Of a stretch of 64,000 nucleotides of DNA, positions 11,163 through 17,725 are shown piece after piece. Source of the DNA: an uncultured Clostridia bacterium (lineage in GTDB: Bacteria > Bacillota > Clostridia > Oscillospirales > Ruminococcaceae); assembly GCA_947626165.1 (NCBI GenBank), contig CANQRG010000011.1:1-64000 (forward strand), in the 5' to 3' direction. Position 1 is the stretch's first letter, and the number at the start of each line of letters is the position of its first letter. The translations under genes and the position numbers were made by a program. A model generated the notes under the pieces. The model was given only the letters and a program-made list of their open reading frames with translations. It was not told the DNA's origin and did not search any database.

Positions 11163-11354
11163 ATGCCAGCTAGTAAAGCACAGCAAAAAGCAACACATAA
11201 GTATAATAAAAATCACTATGACAGACTGGAAATGCAAGTTCCAAAAGGTGAGAAAGAAAATATTGTAGCCCACGCTAAGGCACACGACGGTACTTTGAAT
11301 AAGTTTTTAAATCGAGCAGTTAGCGAGGCTATTGAAAGGGACAACGAAAAATAA
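11163..11354 (+). CDS. Small ribbon-helix-helix-like protein, array copy 1
   Basis: A 63-residue basic protein. It starts MPASKAQQKATHKYNKNHYD, has a short beta-strand candidate RLEMQVPKG, then helices with KENIVAHAKAHDGTLNKFL and a charged C-terminus. This is the shape of Arc-type DNA-binding proteins often annotated as antitoxins in Firmicutes; the fold is an inference. It is one of four tandem paralogues in 850 bases. No toxin gene sits in the array. Confidence 0.75.
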   Translation: MPASKAQQKATHKYNKNHYDRLEMQVPKGEKENIVAHAKAHDGTLNKFLNRAVSEAIERDNEK

Positions 11355-11380
11355 AAAAGCACTAAAAAGGTGTGAGAAAT

Positions 11381-11572
11381 ATGCCAGTTAGTAAAGCTCA
11401 GAAAAAGGCTACACAAAAATATAATAAAAATCATTATGATAGTATTCATTTAAGAGTTCTCAAAGGAGAAAAAGAAAATATTGTTGCTCATGCAAATAAA
11501 CATGATGGCTCATTAAATAAATTTCTTAAAAGAGCAGTTGATGAGACTATGGTAAGAGACAACGATAAATAA
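11381..11572 (+). CDS. Small ribbon-helix-helix-like protein, array copy 2
   Basis: A 63-residue paralogue and the most diverged copy (MPVSKAQKKATQKYNKNHYD, then SIHLRVLKGEKENIVAHAN). The ATG at 11381 is chosen over GTG at 11372, since AAAAAGG (11364-11370) is about 10 bases from the ATG and the protein start then matches the other copies. Its upstream block AAAAAGCACTAAAAAGGTGTGA is shared with copies 3 and 4. Confidence 0.75.
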   Translation: MPVSKAQKKATQKYNKNHYDSIHLRVLKGEKENIVAHANKHDGSLNKFLKRAVDETMVRDNDK

Positions 11573-11605
11573 AAAGCACTAAACACTAAAAAGGTGTGAT
11601 AAAAT

Positions 11606-11797
11606 ATGCCAGCAAGCAAAGCCAAAATAAGAGCAAATACGAAGTATACCAAAAATCACTATGATAGACTGGAAATGAAAGTGCCAAAGGGTGAAAAAGA
11701 AAATATTGTAGCTCACGCTAAGGCACACGATGGTACTTTGAATAAGTTTCTCAATCGAGCAGTTAGCGAGGCTATTAAAAGAGACAACGAAAAATAA
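11606..11797 (+). CDS. Small ribbon-helix-helix-like protein, array copy 3
   Basis: A 63-residue paralogue. The N-terminal 15 residues differ (MPASKAKIRANTKYTKN) while the rest from HYDRLEM onward is almost identical to copies 1 and 4. This mosaic pattern suggests recombination between copies. The ribosome site is AAAAAGGTG. Confidence 0.75.
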   Translation: MPASKAKIRANTKYTKNHYDRLEMKVPKGEKENIVAHAKAHDGTLNKFLNRAVSEAIKRDNEK

Positions 11798-11822
11798 AAA
11801 AGCACTAAAAGGTGTGAAAAAT

Positions 11823-12014
11823 ATGCCAGCTAGTAAAGCACAGCAAAAAGCAACACATAAGTATAATAAAAATCACTATGACAGACTGGAAATGCAAGTT
11901 CCAAAGGGTGAAAAAGAAAATATTGTAGCCCATGCCAAGGCACACGACGGTACTTTGAACAAGTTTCTCAATCGAGCAGTTAGCGAGGCTATTGAAAGAG
12001 ACAATAATAATTGA
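11823..12014 (+). CDS. Small ribbon-helix-helix-like protein, array copy 4
   Basis: A 63-residue paralogue nearly identical to copy 1 in both protein and DNA. Its last residues are DNNN instead of DNEK because the dispersed repeat at 12010-12055 starts within the final codons and supplies the stop. The ATG at 11823 is preferred over GTG 11814. Confidence 0.75.
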   Translation: MPASKAQQKATHKYNKNHYDRLEMQVPKGEKENIVAHAKAHDGTLNKFLNRAVSEAIERDNNN

Positions 12015-12055
12015 TAATTGACAATGGATAATGGATAATGGATAATAGATAAAGG
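12008..12055. repeat. TTGATAATTGACAATGGATAA repeat
   Basis: Tandem AT-rich units of the TAATTGACAATGGATAATGG type. The same family occurs at 28080-28112 and 52533-52550. Here it overlaps the 3' end of array copy 4. Confidence 0.7.
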
Positions 12056-12157
12056 AAAGAAGTAAGATATTAATATCATAACTCTATAAAAATAGGCTCT
12101 TGCCTCTGGTTTCTTTCTTCTAAAAGGATTATATAGTAGACCTTACTAGCTTCCCTG

Positions 12158-12192
12158 TTGACAAAATTATAGAAAGACTGTATAATAATTTT
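12158..12192 (+). promoter_or_regulatory. Promoter of the type I toxin mRNA
   Basis: A perfect TTGACA (12158-12163), 17-bp spacer and perfect TATAAT (12181-12186). Transcription would begin at or near the GGGTACTG block at 12193. Confidence 0.85.
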
Positions 12193-12240
12193 GGGTACTG
12201 CAATAATGTGGTGGCGGTTTCTCCCGAGACGGGAGGTGAT
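12193..12240 (+). promoter_or_regulatory. Toxin 5' UTR with Shine-Dalgarno-sequestering hairpin
   Basis: The leader begins GGGTACTGCAATAA, then GCGGTTTCTCCC (12214-12225). The hairpin CTCCCG-AGA-CGGGAG at 12221-12235 folds over the ribosome site GGGAGGTGAT (12231-12240). Keeping the Shine-Dalgarno paired is a usual feature of type I toxin mRNAs. Confidence 0.7.
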
Positions 12241-12244
12241 AGCC

Positions 12245-12334
12245 ATGGTAACGTATTCGGAATTATTTATATATACGAGTATTATTATCAGTGTTGTCAC
12301 ACTATGTTTCAACATTTTTTATCGTAAAAAGTAA
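12245..12334 (+). CDS. Putative holin-like type I toxin peptide (29 residues)
   Basis: A 29-residue peptide starting MVTYSELFIYTS, then a single hydrophobic membrane-spanning segment (IIISVVTLCFNIF), and a basic end YRKK. This is the pattern of the small holin-like toxins of Firmicutes (TxpA/BsrG/Fst-like superfamily), which insert in the membrane when their antisense RNA is missing. It has a strong promoter, a sequestered ribosome site GGGAGGTGAT five bases before the ATG, and a convergent RNA gene downstream. It was found by reading the sequence; it is too short for routine gene callers. Confidence 0.85.
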   Translation: MVTYSELFIYTSIIISVVTLCFNIFYRKK

Positions 12335-12345
12335 CTTAACTTTTA

Positions 12346-12447
12346 TACATAAAAAAGAAACACCGCCAAAACCTTTAAAATAGCGGTGTTTCTTTAAACA
12401 CGTATTATTTTAAGGGGGAGAAACCGCTTATTGCAGTACCCTTTTAT
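12346..12447 (-). ncRNA. Predicted type I antitoxin RNA
   Basis: A minus-strand transcript of about 100 nt is predicted from the promoter at 12454-12481 to the shared terminator. Its first part (12441 back to 12416) is GGGTACTGCAATAA then GCGGTTTCTCCC, the same sequence as the toxin mRNA 5' end without a 7-nt insert. It overlaps the toxin 3' UTR across the terminator and has a CUCCC that could pair with the toxin Shine-Dalgarno GGGAGG. No open frame is evident. Confidence 0.75.
12354..12395. terminator. Shared bidirectional terminator of toxin mRNA and antitoxin RNA
   Basis: A 13-bp stem AAAGAAACACCGC / GCGGTGTTTCTTT with A/T flanks. It would end both the toxin mRNA (plus) and the antitoxin RNA (minus), so the two RNAs are complementary across it. 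The T-run is stronger on the minus strand. Confidence 0.85.
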
Positions 12448-12453
12448 ATGTAT

Positions 12454-12481
12454 ATTATACCACACATTTTAAATATGTCAA
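12454..12481 (-). promoter_or_regulatory. Promoter of the antitoxin RNA
   Basis: On the minus strand: perfect TTGACA (12481-12476), 16-bp spacer and perfect TATAAT (12459-12454). It converges on the toxin promoter. Confidence 0.85.
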
Positions 12482-12534
12482 GCACAACTTTAATAATTGT
12501 AATAAATAATCGTAATGCGAAAGGTAAATAAACA

Positions 12535-13722
12535 ATGGACATAATGGAATCATCTTTAAAAAAGCATAAGGAATGGAACGGCAAAATCGAAATTGTATCT
12601 AGGGTCAAGGTAGAAAACTCTGACGATCTATCTCACGCATACACTCCCGGCGTTGCACGTCCCTGCCTTGAAATTCAAAAAGACCCCGAGCTTTCATACG
12701 AGCTTACAAGGCGTTCTAATCTGGTTGCCGTAATAACAGACGGAACTGCCGTTTTAGGGCTTGGCGACATAGGCGGTCTTGCAGGTATGCCTGTTATGGA
12801 GGGCAAATGTGCGCTCTTTAAAGAATTTGCCGATGTTGACGCTTTCCCTATTTGCGTAAAGTCAAAGGACGTTGATGAAATTGTAAGAACTATCGAGCTT
12901 ATTTCGGACAGCTTTGGGGGGATAAATCTTGAGGATATTTCAGCACCCCGATGCTTTGAAATTGAAAAAAAGCTAAAGGAACGTATAGATATACCTGTTT
13001 TCCACGACGACCAGCACGGAACGGCGATAGTTGTTGGCGCAGCGCTTATGAACGCTTGCAAGGTATCAAAAAAGAAACTTGAGAACCTGACGCTTGTCAT
13101 AAACGGAGCGGGCGCAGCAGGAACTGCAATAGCAAAGCTGTTATTATCGCTCGGAGTGGGCAATATAATAATGGTAGACATTAACGGAATAATCTCGAAA
13201 ATTGACAAAACGCTGAGCGATGCTCACAAGGAGCTTGCCAAGATTACTAACAAAGAATGTATAACAGGAAACCTTGCCGACGCAATGAAAGGCGCAGACG
13301 CCTTTATAGGCGTTTCCAAGCCGAATCTTGTTACAGAAGAAATGGTTAAATCAATGAATGATAAGCCTATTATATTCGCTATGGCAAACCCTACTCCTGA
13401 AATAATGCCTGACAGGGCAAAGTCGGCAGGAGCATTCATTGTAGGAACAGGTAGGAGCGACTTCCCTAATCAGATAAATAACGTAGTAGCCTTTCCGGGA
13501 ATATTCAAGGGCGCATTAGCCGTTAGGGCAAGCGAAATTAACGAGGAAATGAAAATGGCAGCTTCAAAGGCTATAGCCGAGTGTGTTAGCGATGATGAGC
13601 TTTGTGCAGATTTTATTCTGCCGAACGCATTTGACAGAAAAATACCAAAAGCTGTTTCAAAAGCAGTTGCACAGGCGGCAATAGACAGCGGAGTTGCAAA
13701 AATAAAAATTGAGGAGGAATAA
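12535..13722 (+). CDS. NAD(P)-dependent malic enzyme
   Basis: A 395-residue malic enzyme, which oxidatively decarboxylates malate to pyruvate in the cytosol. The N-terminal part has SHAYTPGVARPCLEI and the catalytic Lys region MPVMEGKCALFKEF; the metal-binding acidic region is INLEDISAPRCFEIE and the next HDDQHGTAIV. The NAD-binding fold shows NGAGAAGTAIAKLL. The length is that of the short bacterial form without a phosphotransacetylase-like tail. AAAGGT lies about 10 bases upstream of the ATG. The TSCPD gene follows after 3 bases. Confidence 0.95.
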   Translation: MDIMESSLKKHKEWNGKIEIVSRVKVENSDDLSHAYTPGVARPCLEIQKDPELSYELTRRSNLVAVITDGTAVLGLGDIGGLAGMPVMEGKCALFKEFADVDAFPICVKSKDVDEIVRTIELISDSFGGINLEDISAPRCFEIEKKLKERIDIPVFHDDQHGTAIVVGAALMNACKVSKKKLENLTLVINGAGAAGTAIAKLLLSLGVGNIIMVDINGIISKIDKTLSDAHKELAKITNKECITGNLADAMKGADAFIGVSKPNLVTEEMVKSMNDKPIIFAMANPTPEIMPDRAKSAGAFIVGTGRSDFPNQINNVVAFPGIFKGALAVRASEINEEMKMAASKAIAECVSDDELCADFILPNAFDRKIPKAVSKAVAQAAIDSGVAKIKIEEE

Positions 13723-13725
13723 TTT

Positions 13726-13968
13726 ATGACTATCAATTATAAAACCAAAGGAGTTTGCTCAAGACAGATAAACGTCGAGGTTGAGGACGGAATCGTTAAG
13801 AATGTAGAATTTGTCGGTGGCTGTTCAGGCAACACACAGGGAGTTGCAAGGCTTGCAAAGGGAATGAAGGTCAAGGACGTAATCGAACTTTTAAAAGACG
13901 TTGACTGCGGCGGCAGAGGAACCTCCTGCCCTGCACAGCTAGCAAAGGCACTGGAGCAAAGTTTGTAA
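13726..13968 (+). CDS. TIGR03905-type TSCPD domain protein
   Basis: An 80-residue protein with GVCSRQI, GGCSGNTQGVARL, DCGGRGTSCPAQLAKAL; the TSCP motif defines the TSCPD domain, also found at the end of adenosylcobalamin-dependent ribonucleotide reductases, where it may bind metal. The five cysteines and small size fit the stand-alone TIGR03905 family, whose function is unknown. It follows malic enzyme by 3 bases and shares its AGGAGG-type site at the malic enzyme 3' end. Confidence 0.9.
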   Translation: MTINYKTKGVCSRQINVEVEDGIVKNVEFVGGCSGNTQGVARLAKGMKVKDVIELLKDVDCGGRGTSCPAQLAKALEQSL

Positions 13969-13989
13969 TTTAATCTAATTTGGTAAGAC

Positions 13990-14020
13990 AAAAGCGTTCG
14001 GAAAAATTCCGAACGCTTTC
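13990..14020. terminator. Bidirectional terminator
   Basis: The stem AAAGCGTTCGG / CCGAACGCTTT has an A-rich loop. It sits between convergent genes (TSCPD and a surface protein). A near-identical hairpin is at 28127-28156. Confidence 0.8.
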
Positions 14021-14053
14021 GCTGTCTATTTACATTTATCTGCCCATTTTTTA

Positions 14054-15091
14054 TTAATAATTAAAAATCCTATAAACAACCTTTTTGCCTATCAAGATTT
14101 TTGCCTTTTCAATTCCGCTAGCCTTCAACTTCTTTTTTAGGTCTTTAGCCACCTTTTTATTTTCAACATAAAAATTTATGCCTTTCATATCATGTGTCCC
14201 GACTAGTGAATACTTCTTTATTTTAGGCGCTTTATTTTTATGCTTTAATACTATTTTTAGTTTTTTACTTGTGTTTAAGAAACAACTTGAAAATTTAGTA
14301 ACATTTTCTCCTATAGTCAACTGTTTCAAATATTTATTTTCAACATTGCCAATTACTTTTACAGTTTTGCAAACGGTAACCTTGCTTTTATTTCCTACTA
14401 TATCAATTAATTCTTTTCCGTCCCTTGAAAGTATCTGATTTCCTTTTACCTTTAAATACTTATTACCTTTTGCTATATTAACTTTTAGCTTAGGTGCTTC
14501 TTCACCAACTCTGCAAAATTTAAGCGTTTTCGGCAAAGATAATCTTTTTAACTTTGGACAGCCGCCAATACTCATATTTTTCAATTCCAAATCAGAAGGT
14601 ATATTTATTTTTTCCAGCTTTGGACAAGAGGGTAAATCAATACTTTTAAGCTTTGATCCTGCGGGTATATTTATAGTTTTTAAAGTGTCAAATGTATCAT
14701 CATACTCACTGCTAATGCTAAAATTAAACCATATAGTCTCTATATTTCTGCTAACATTTATTGTCTCTACACTTTTATTAAAGTTTGAATACCCATATGT
14801 AGTCCAAATATATAAGTGCTTTACAGGATATGTTGTACCGTTACATATTATTGTTTCAGGAATATTAAATACTTTAGTTCCTGCTTTTATATCAAGAATT
14901 ACTGCACCTGATATTTTGGTATCAATAAACCCCGAAAAATCATTTTCACTAAAATATATAGTATTATTATCATATTCAAAAAGTGGAGGAACATAATGCT
15001 TATTAGCAGATGCGCCTATATTTGATACACATATAGATGCCAAAATAATAAATGCCATTGTTAAACTAAATAATCTTTTTAGTTTTTTCAT
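14054..15091 (-). CDS. Secreted BspA-like leucine-rich protein (locus A)
   Basis: A 345-residue secreted protein. It starts at ATG 15091, since GAAAGGAGC lies just before; an ATG 15 bases further out is inside the ribosome site. Residues 1-30 are a signal peptide ending near SNIGASA. The middle has irregular leucine-rich-like repeats (KTINIPAGSKLKSIDLPSC, KLEKINIP, LKRLSLPKTLKF) as in BspA-type surface proteins; the end has KKVAKDLKKKLKASGIEKAK. It is a close paralogue of the gene at 32729-33760: promoter-proximal two thirds are almost identical in DNA, while the last ~300 bases diverge. Binding to host or plant material is a family-level guess. Confidence 0.75.
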   Translation of the reverse strand: MKKLKRLFSLTMAFIILASICVSNIGASANKHYVPPLFEYDNNTIYFSENDFSGFIDTKISGAVILDIKAGTKVFNIPETIICNGTTYPVKHLYIWTTYGYSNFNKSVETINVSRNIETIWFNFSISSEYDDTFDTLKTINIPAGSKLKSIDLPSCPKLEKINIPSDLELKNMSIGGCPKLKRLSLPKTLKFCRVGEEAPKLKVNIAKGNKYLKVKGNQILSRDGKELIDIVGNKSKVTVCKTVKVIGNVENKYLKQLTIGENVTKFSSCFLNTSKKLKIVLKHKNKAPKIKKYSLVGTHDMKGINFYVENKKVAKDLKKKLKASGIEKAKILIGKKVVYRIFNY

Positions 15092-15220
15092 GAAAGCTCC
15101 TTTCATATTAACCCTGATTACAATAATTACATTATACTATGGTAAATATATAAAGTAAAGGAAACTTTATGTAATTTAAACAACTTTGTAGACTTATACA
15201 AAAATATCGTCTTTTTTTGT
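15092..15220 (-). promoter_or_regulatory. Promoter region of surface-protein locus A, with deletion scar
   Basis: The sequence upstream of the locus A gene (ATTACATTATACTATGG, AAAGTAAAGGAA.CTTTATG, TTTGTAGACTTATACAAAAAT) matches the region upstream of the two-gene locus B (34855-34955). Between it and the ribosome site, 15107-15122 keeps the last codons (asn-gln-gly-stop) of the locus B phospholipase-like gene, although that gene itself is absent here. Confidence 0.6.
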
Positions 15221-15259
15221 ATGCTATAACAGATTAAGCATACATACAAAACAAAAAAG

Positions 15260-15328
15260 AAACAAAACGGCTGACACAGATTAATGTGCCAGCCATTTTA
15301 TTACTTATCTTATAATAATATCGTCTCT
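15260..15328. repeat. 69-bp copy of the purA 3' end and terminator
   Basis: Identical over 69 bases to 31225-31293. It includes the hairpin GGCTGACACAGATTAATGTGCCAGCC, which can act as a terminator for the aldo/keto reductase gene, and the last seven codons and stop of purA read on the minus strand. The purA body itself is not here. Confidence 0.9.
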
Positions 15329-15338
15329 TATAAAAGCA

Positions 15339-16469
15339 TCAACCCTTTAATTTAACAGCAAAATCAGACATTGCCTCTGATATTTTTATCTGCTGAGGAC
15401 AAACTGCTTCACAGCTTTTGCAGCCTATGCAGGCAGTCGGATGCTTTTCTTCTGATATTGCCATCAGCGCCATAGGTGCTATAAAACCGCCTCCTGTAAA
15501 GCTATGCTCGTTATACAACTCCAAAAGTGTCGGAATATCCAGTCCCTTAGGACAATGACTGACACAGTAATGACAAGCAGTACATGGAAGAACCCCGTTT
15601 AGTGCGTTATCTGCAATCTTCAGCAAAGTTTCCATTTCTTCCTTTGACAACGGTTTTTCTGTTTCAAATGTTTTTATGTTTTCTTGAAGCTGCTCATAAT
15701 TCGACATTCCGGAAAGTATCATAGTCACACCGGGAATACTTTGCAAAAACCTGAATGCCCATGCCGGTATTTTTTCATCAGGGCGAAGTTCTTTTAATTT
15801 TTCTTCCTCGCTTTCAGGTAACTTTGCCAGCTTACCGCCACGCAGAGGCTCCATAACCCATATTGGAATCTTATGCTTATTTAATAAATCAACTTTATCC
15901 TTCGCATTTTGAAATGTCCAGTCAATATAATTTATCTGAAGCTGACAAAATTCCATATGCTCGCCGTACTTATCCAGAAACCTTTTGATAACGTCAAGAC
16001 TTCCGTGTGCAGAAAAGCCCAGATGACGAATACGTCCGTTCTTCTTCTGCTCAATCAAATACTCAAAAATACCGTATTTTTCATCCAGGTATGCATCAAT
16101 GTTCATCTCACATACGTTGTGGAATAAATAAAAGTCAAAATAATCTACACAGCACTTTTTTAACTGCTTTTCGAATATTTCTTCAACCTTTGGCATATTA
16201 GAAAGATCATATCCAGGAAACTTTGAGGCTAGGTAATAACTGTTTCGAGGATAATTCTTCAAAATCTTACCCATAACAGTTTCTGAATTTCCGCCATGAT
16301 AACCCCATGCCGTATCATAATAGTTAATGCCATGCTCCATAGCATATGCAACCATTTCCGCTGTTTTTTCTTCGTCAATTCTCGAATCGTCGTAATCAAT
16401 TACCGGCAAACGCATAGAACCTAATCCAAGCGCTGATAACTCTAAACCCTGAAATTTCTTTGTAACCAT
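15339..16469 (-). CDS. Aldo/keto reductase with C-terminal 4Fe-4S ferredoxin domain
   Basis: A 376-residue protein. Residues about 1-285 form the aldo/keto reductase barrel (LGLGSMRLP near the start, YDTAWGYHGG with the catalytic Tyr region, GFSAHG). Residues about 290-376 carry two cysteine clusters, CTACHYCVSHCP and CIGCKSCEAVCP, each fit for a 4Fe-4S cluster. This fusion is common in anaerobes and suggests ferredoxin-linked redox use rather than NADPH alone. A flavodoxin fragment and a flavin reductase lie upstream, so this was probably a redox gene group. Confidence 0.92.
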   Translation of the reverse strand: MVTKKFQGLELSALGLGSMRLPVIDYDDSRIDEEKTAEMVAYAMEHGINYYDTAWGYHGGNSETVMGKILKNYPRNSYYLASKFPGYDLSNMPKVEEIFEKQLKKCCVDYFDFYLFHNVCEMNIDAYLDEKYGIFEYLIEQKKNGRIRHLGFSAHGSLDVIKRFLDKYGEHMEFCQLQINYIDWTFQNAKDKVDLLNKHKIPIWVMEPLRGGKLAKLPESEEEKLKELRPDEKIPAWAFRFLQSIPGVTMILSGMSNYEQLQENIKTFETEKPLSKEEMETLLKIADNALNGVLPCTACHYCVSHCPKGLDIPTLLELYNEHSFTGGGFIAPMALMAISEEKHPTACIGCKSCEAVCPQQIKISEAMSDFAVKLKG

Positions 16470-16544
16470 TTTACCTACTCCTTAATTAGTTTGAAAAATT
16501 TATTCTTACCTAAGATTTTTTATGATTTTAGTATAACAATCAAT

Positions 16545-16715
16545 TTAACAGATGTCAAATACAAATGGTCCTATACCTATTTCATTCACCCACTGTATGA
16601 TTTCCTCTTTAGCGGTTTCTGCTGGAAACCTCTTACCTTTAAGCCAATTTGAATTTGCCGCAAGTGAATGCAGATCTGTATCGCTTGACCCTATATCGAT
16701 GCTTTGAGACGCAAA
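16545..16715 (-). pseudogene. Flavodoxin-like C-terminal remnant
   Basis: The minus strand keeps an open frame of about 57 codons without a start: QSIDIGSSDTDLHSL, then NWLKGKRFPAETAKEEIIQW, ending VFDIC and a stop. The pattern SGIGSS..DL.....LKGKRF....K.EI..W matches the C-terminal end of flavodoxin-family proteins. An in-frame stop lies just upstream, so the rest is gone. Both neighbours are redox enzymes. Identification is from motif memory only. Confidence 0.5.
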
Positions 16716-16770
16716 TTAACCATACACGTTTTAAGAATATTAAATAACTGCCGTGAGTGGCAAAACTTTA

Positions 16771-16811
16771 AAAAAGACACATAGATTTTTACTTCTATGT
16801 GCCTATTTTTT
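16771..16811. terminator. Hairpin terminator, CACATAGA type
   Basis: The stem CACATAGA / TCTATGTG is flanked by A- and T-runs. It is a near copy of the hairpin at 125-168 and probably ends the flavin reductase transcript region or separates the two genes. Confidence 0.6.
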
Positions 16812-16856
16812 ATTATTTGATTAATAATAATTTATTCTATAACTAAAAATCAACCT

Positions 16857-17408
16857 CTATTTTAATTGCAAACCATCTTTAAATGCGTTACCAACTCTTT
16901 TAGTTACTGTATAATATCCATGTGTATACGGATCAAATGCTATTGCTGAAAGTTTTTCAATATCGACCTTATCTCCATCCATTACACTTTCATCTACCGA
17001 TGTATTTATAACTTTTCCGATAACTCCGCAATCTCCATATTCAATAAATTCACATTCCACACAAATTGGAAACTCATTTATAATTGGCGCGTCTACATTT
17101 TCTGATTTTACTGCCGTTAATTTACTGTTTTCAAATTTATTCGGTGTATTGTTTCCCGATGCAACTCCAAAATAATCTGCTTCTATAACGTGCTTACTAT
17201 CCGCTATTGAAACAGTAAATGCTTTTCTTTCTTTAATGTTCTGAACTGTCTTATGTGTTTCTGTTAAATTTAAAATAACTTTGTCCCTTTCAAGCATTGT
17301 GCCCCACGCCGCATTCATTACATCAATACTTCCATCCTCGTTGTATGTTGCAACCATAAGTACAGGCATTGGAAATATCGCCTCTGTTGTTTTAATGTTT
17401 TTTCTCAT
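16857..17408 (-). CDS. Flavin reductase / flavoredoxin family protein
   Basis: A 183-residue FMN-binding flavin-reductase-like protein. Typical features are PMPVLMVATYNEDGSIDVMNAAW near the start, where the flavin-binding split barrel begins, and HKTVQNIKERKAFTVSI, followed by a YFGVASG loop. Such proteins bind FMN and exchange electrons with ferredoxin or NAD(P)H. It is single, with a stretch of decayed DNA upstream. Confidence 0.88.
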   Translation of the reverse strand: MRKNIKTTEAIFPMPVLMVATYNEDGSIDVMNAAWGTMLERDKVILNLTETHKTVQNIKERKAFTVSIADSKHVIEADYFGVASGNNTPNKFENSKLTAVKSENVDAPIINEFPICVECEFIEYGDCGVIGKVINTSVDESVMDGDKVDIEKLSAIAFDPYTHGYYTVTKRVGNAFKDGLQLK

Positions 17409-17532
17409 AATCGACCATTCCTTTCATTATTATTTAAAATTATTTTATCATTATTTTTAACTTTTTTCAATATTTCTTTCAACATTTGTCTTGTAATTAT
17501 ATTTTTCAATAAATACTGCTATATATCATTAG

Positions 17533-17580
17533 TTATATGCTCCCTATTGTGATTATCACAATAAGTCTATCAATCTTCAT
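17533..17580 (-). pseudogene. Truncated start of a WYL/HTH transcriptional regulator
   Basis: The minus strand has a ribosome site (AAAGGAAAAC) and ATG followed by MKIDRLIVIITIG, then a stop after 15 codons. MKIDRLIGIITILL is a very common start of YafY/WYL-type regulators. Only this fragment is left. The reading is a recollection of a family start, so confidence is modest. Confidence 0.4.
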
Positions 17581-17616
17581 GTTTTCCTTTCTATCTTTTG
17601 GCCATCAAAACTCCCT

Positions 17617-17720
17617 CATTTCCGTAAATGCAACTCCACTCTCCGTTGTAATACCGGCATACAGTTTTTCGTTATCTTAATGCGAAATAACATATTGTGC
17701 ATAAAACGGCATTTCATGCC
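17617..17720 (-). pseudogene. Decayed reading frame behind the AlkZ-related gene
   Basis: The minus strand carries about 33 codons that look coding (VDSNGHEMPFYAQYVISH, stop, DNEKLYAGITTESGVAF), with one in-frame stop in the middle, ending at a TGA. It overlaps the last codons of the AlkZ-related gene in another frame. The parent family is not recognised. Confidence 0.4.
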
Positions 17721-17725
17721 CATTA

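Noticed and set aside
12076-12315. A minus-strand frame of 79 codons across the toxin locus
   Set aside because: It lies antisense to the promoter, leader and ORF of the holin-like toxin, has no ribosome site and no protein-like composition.
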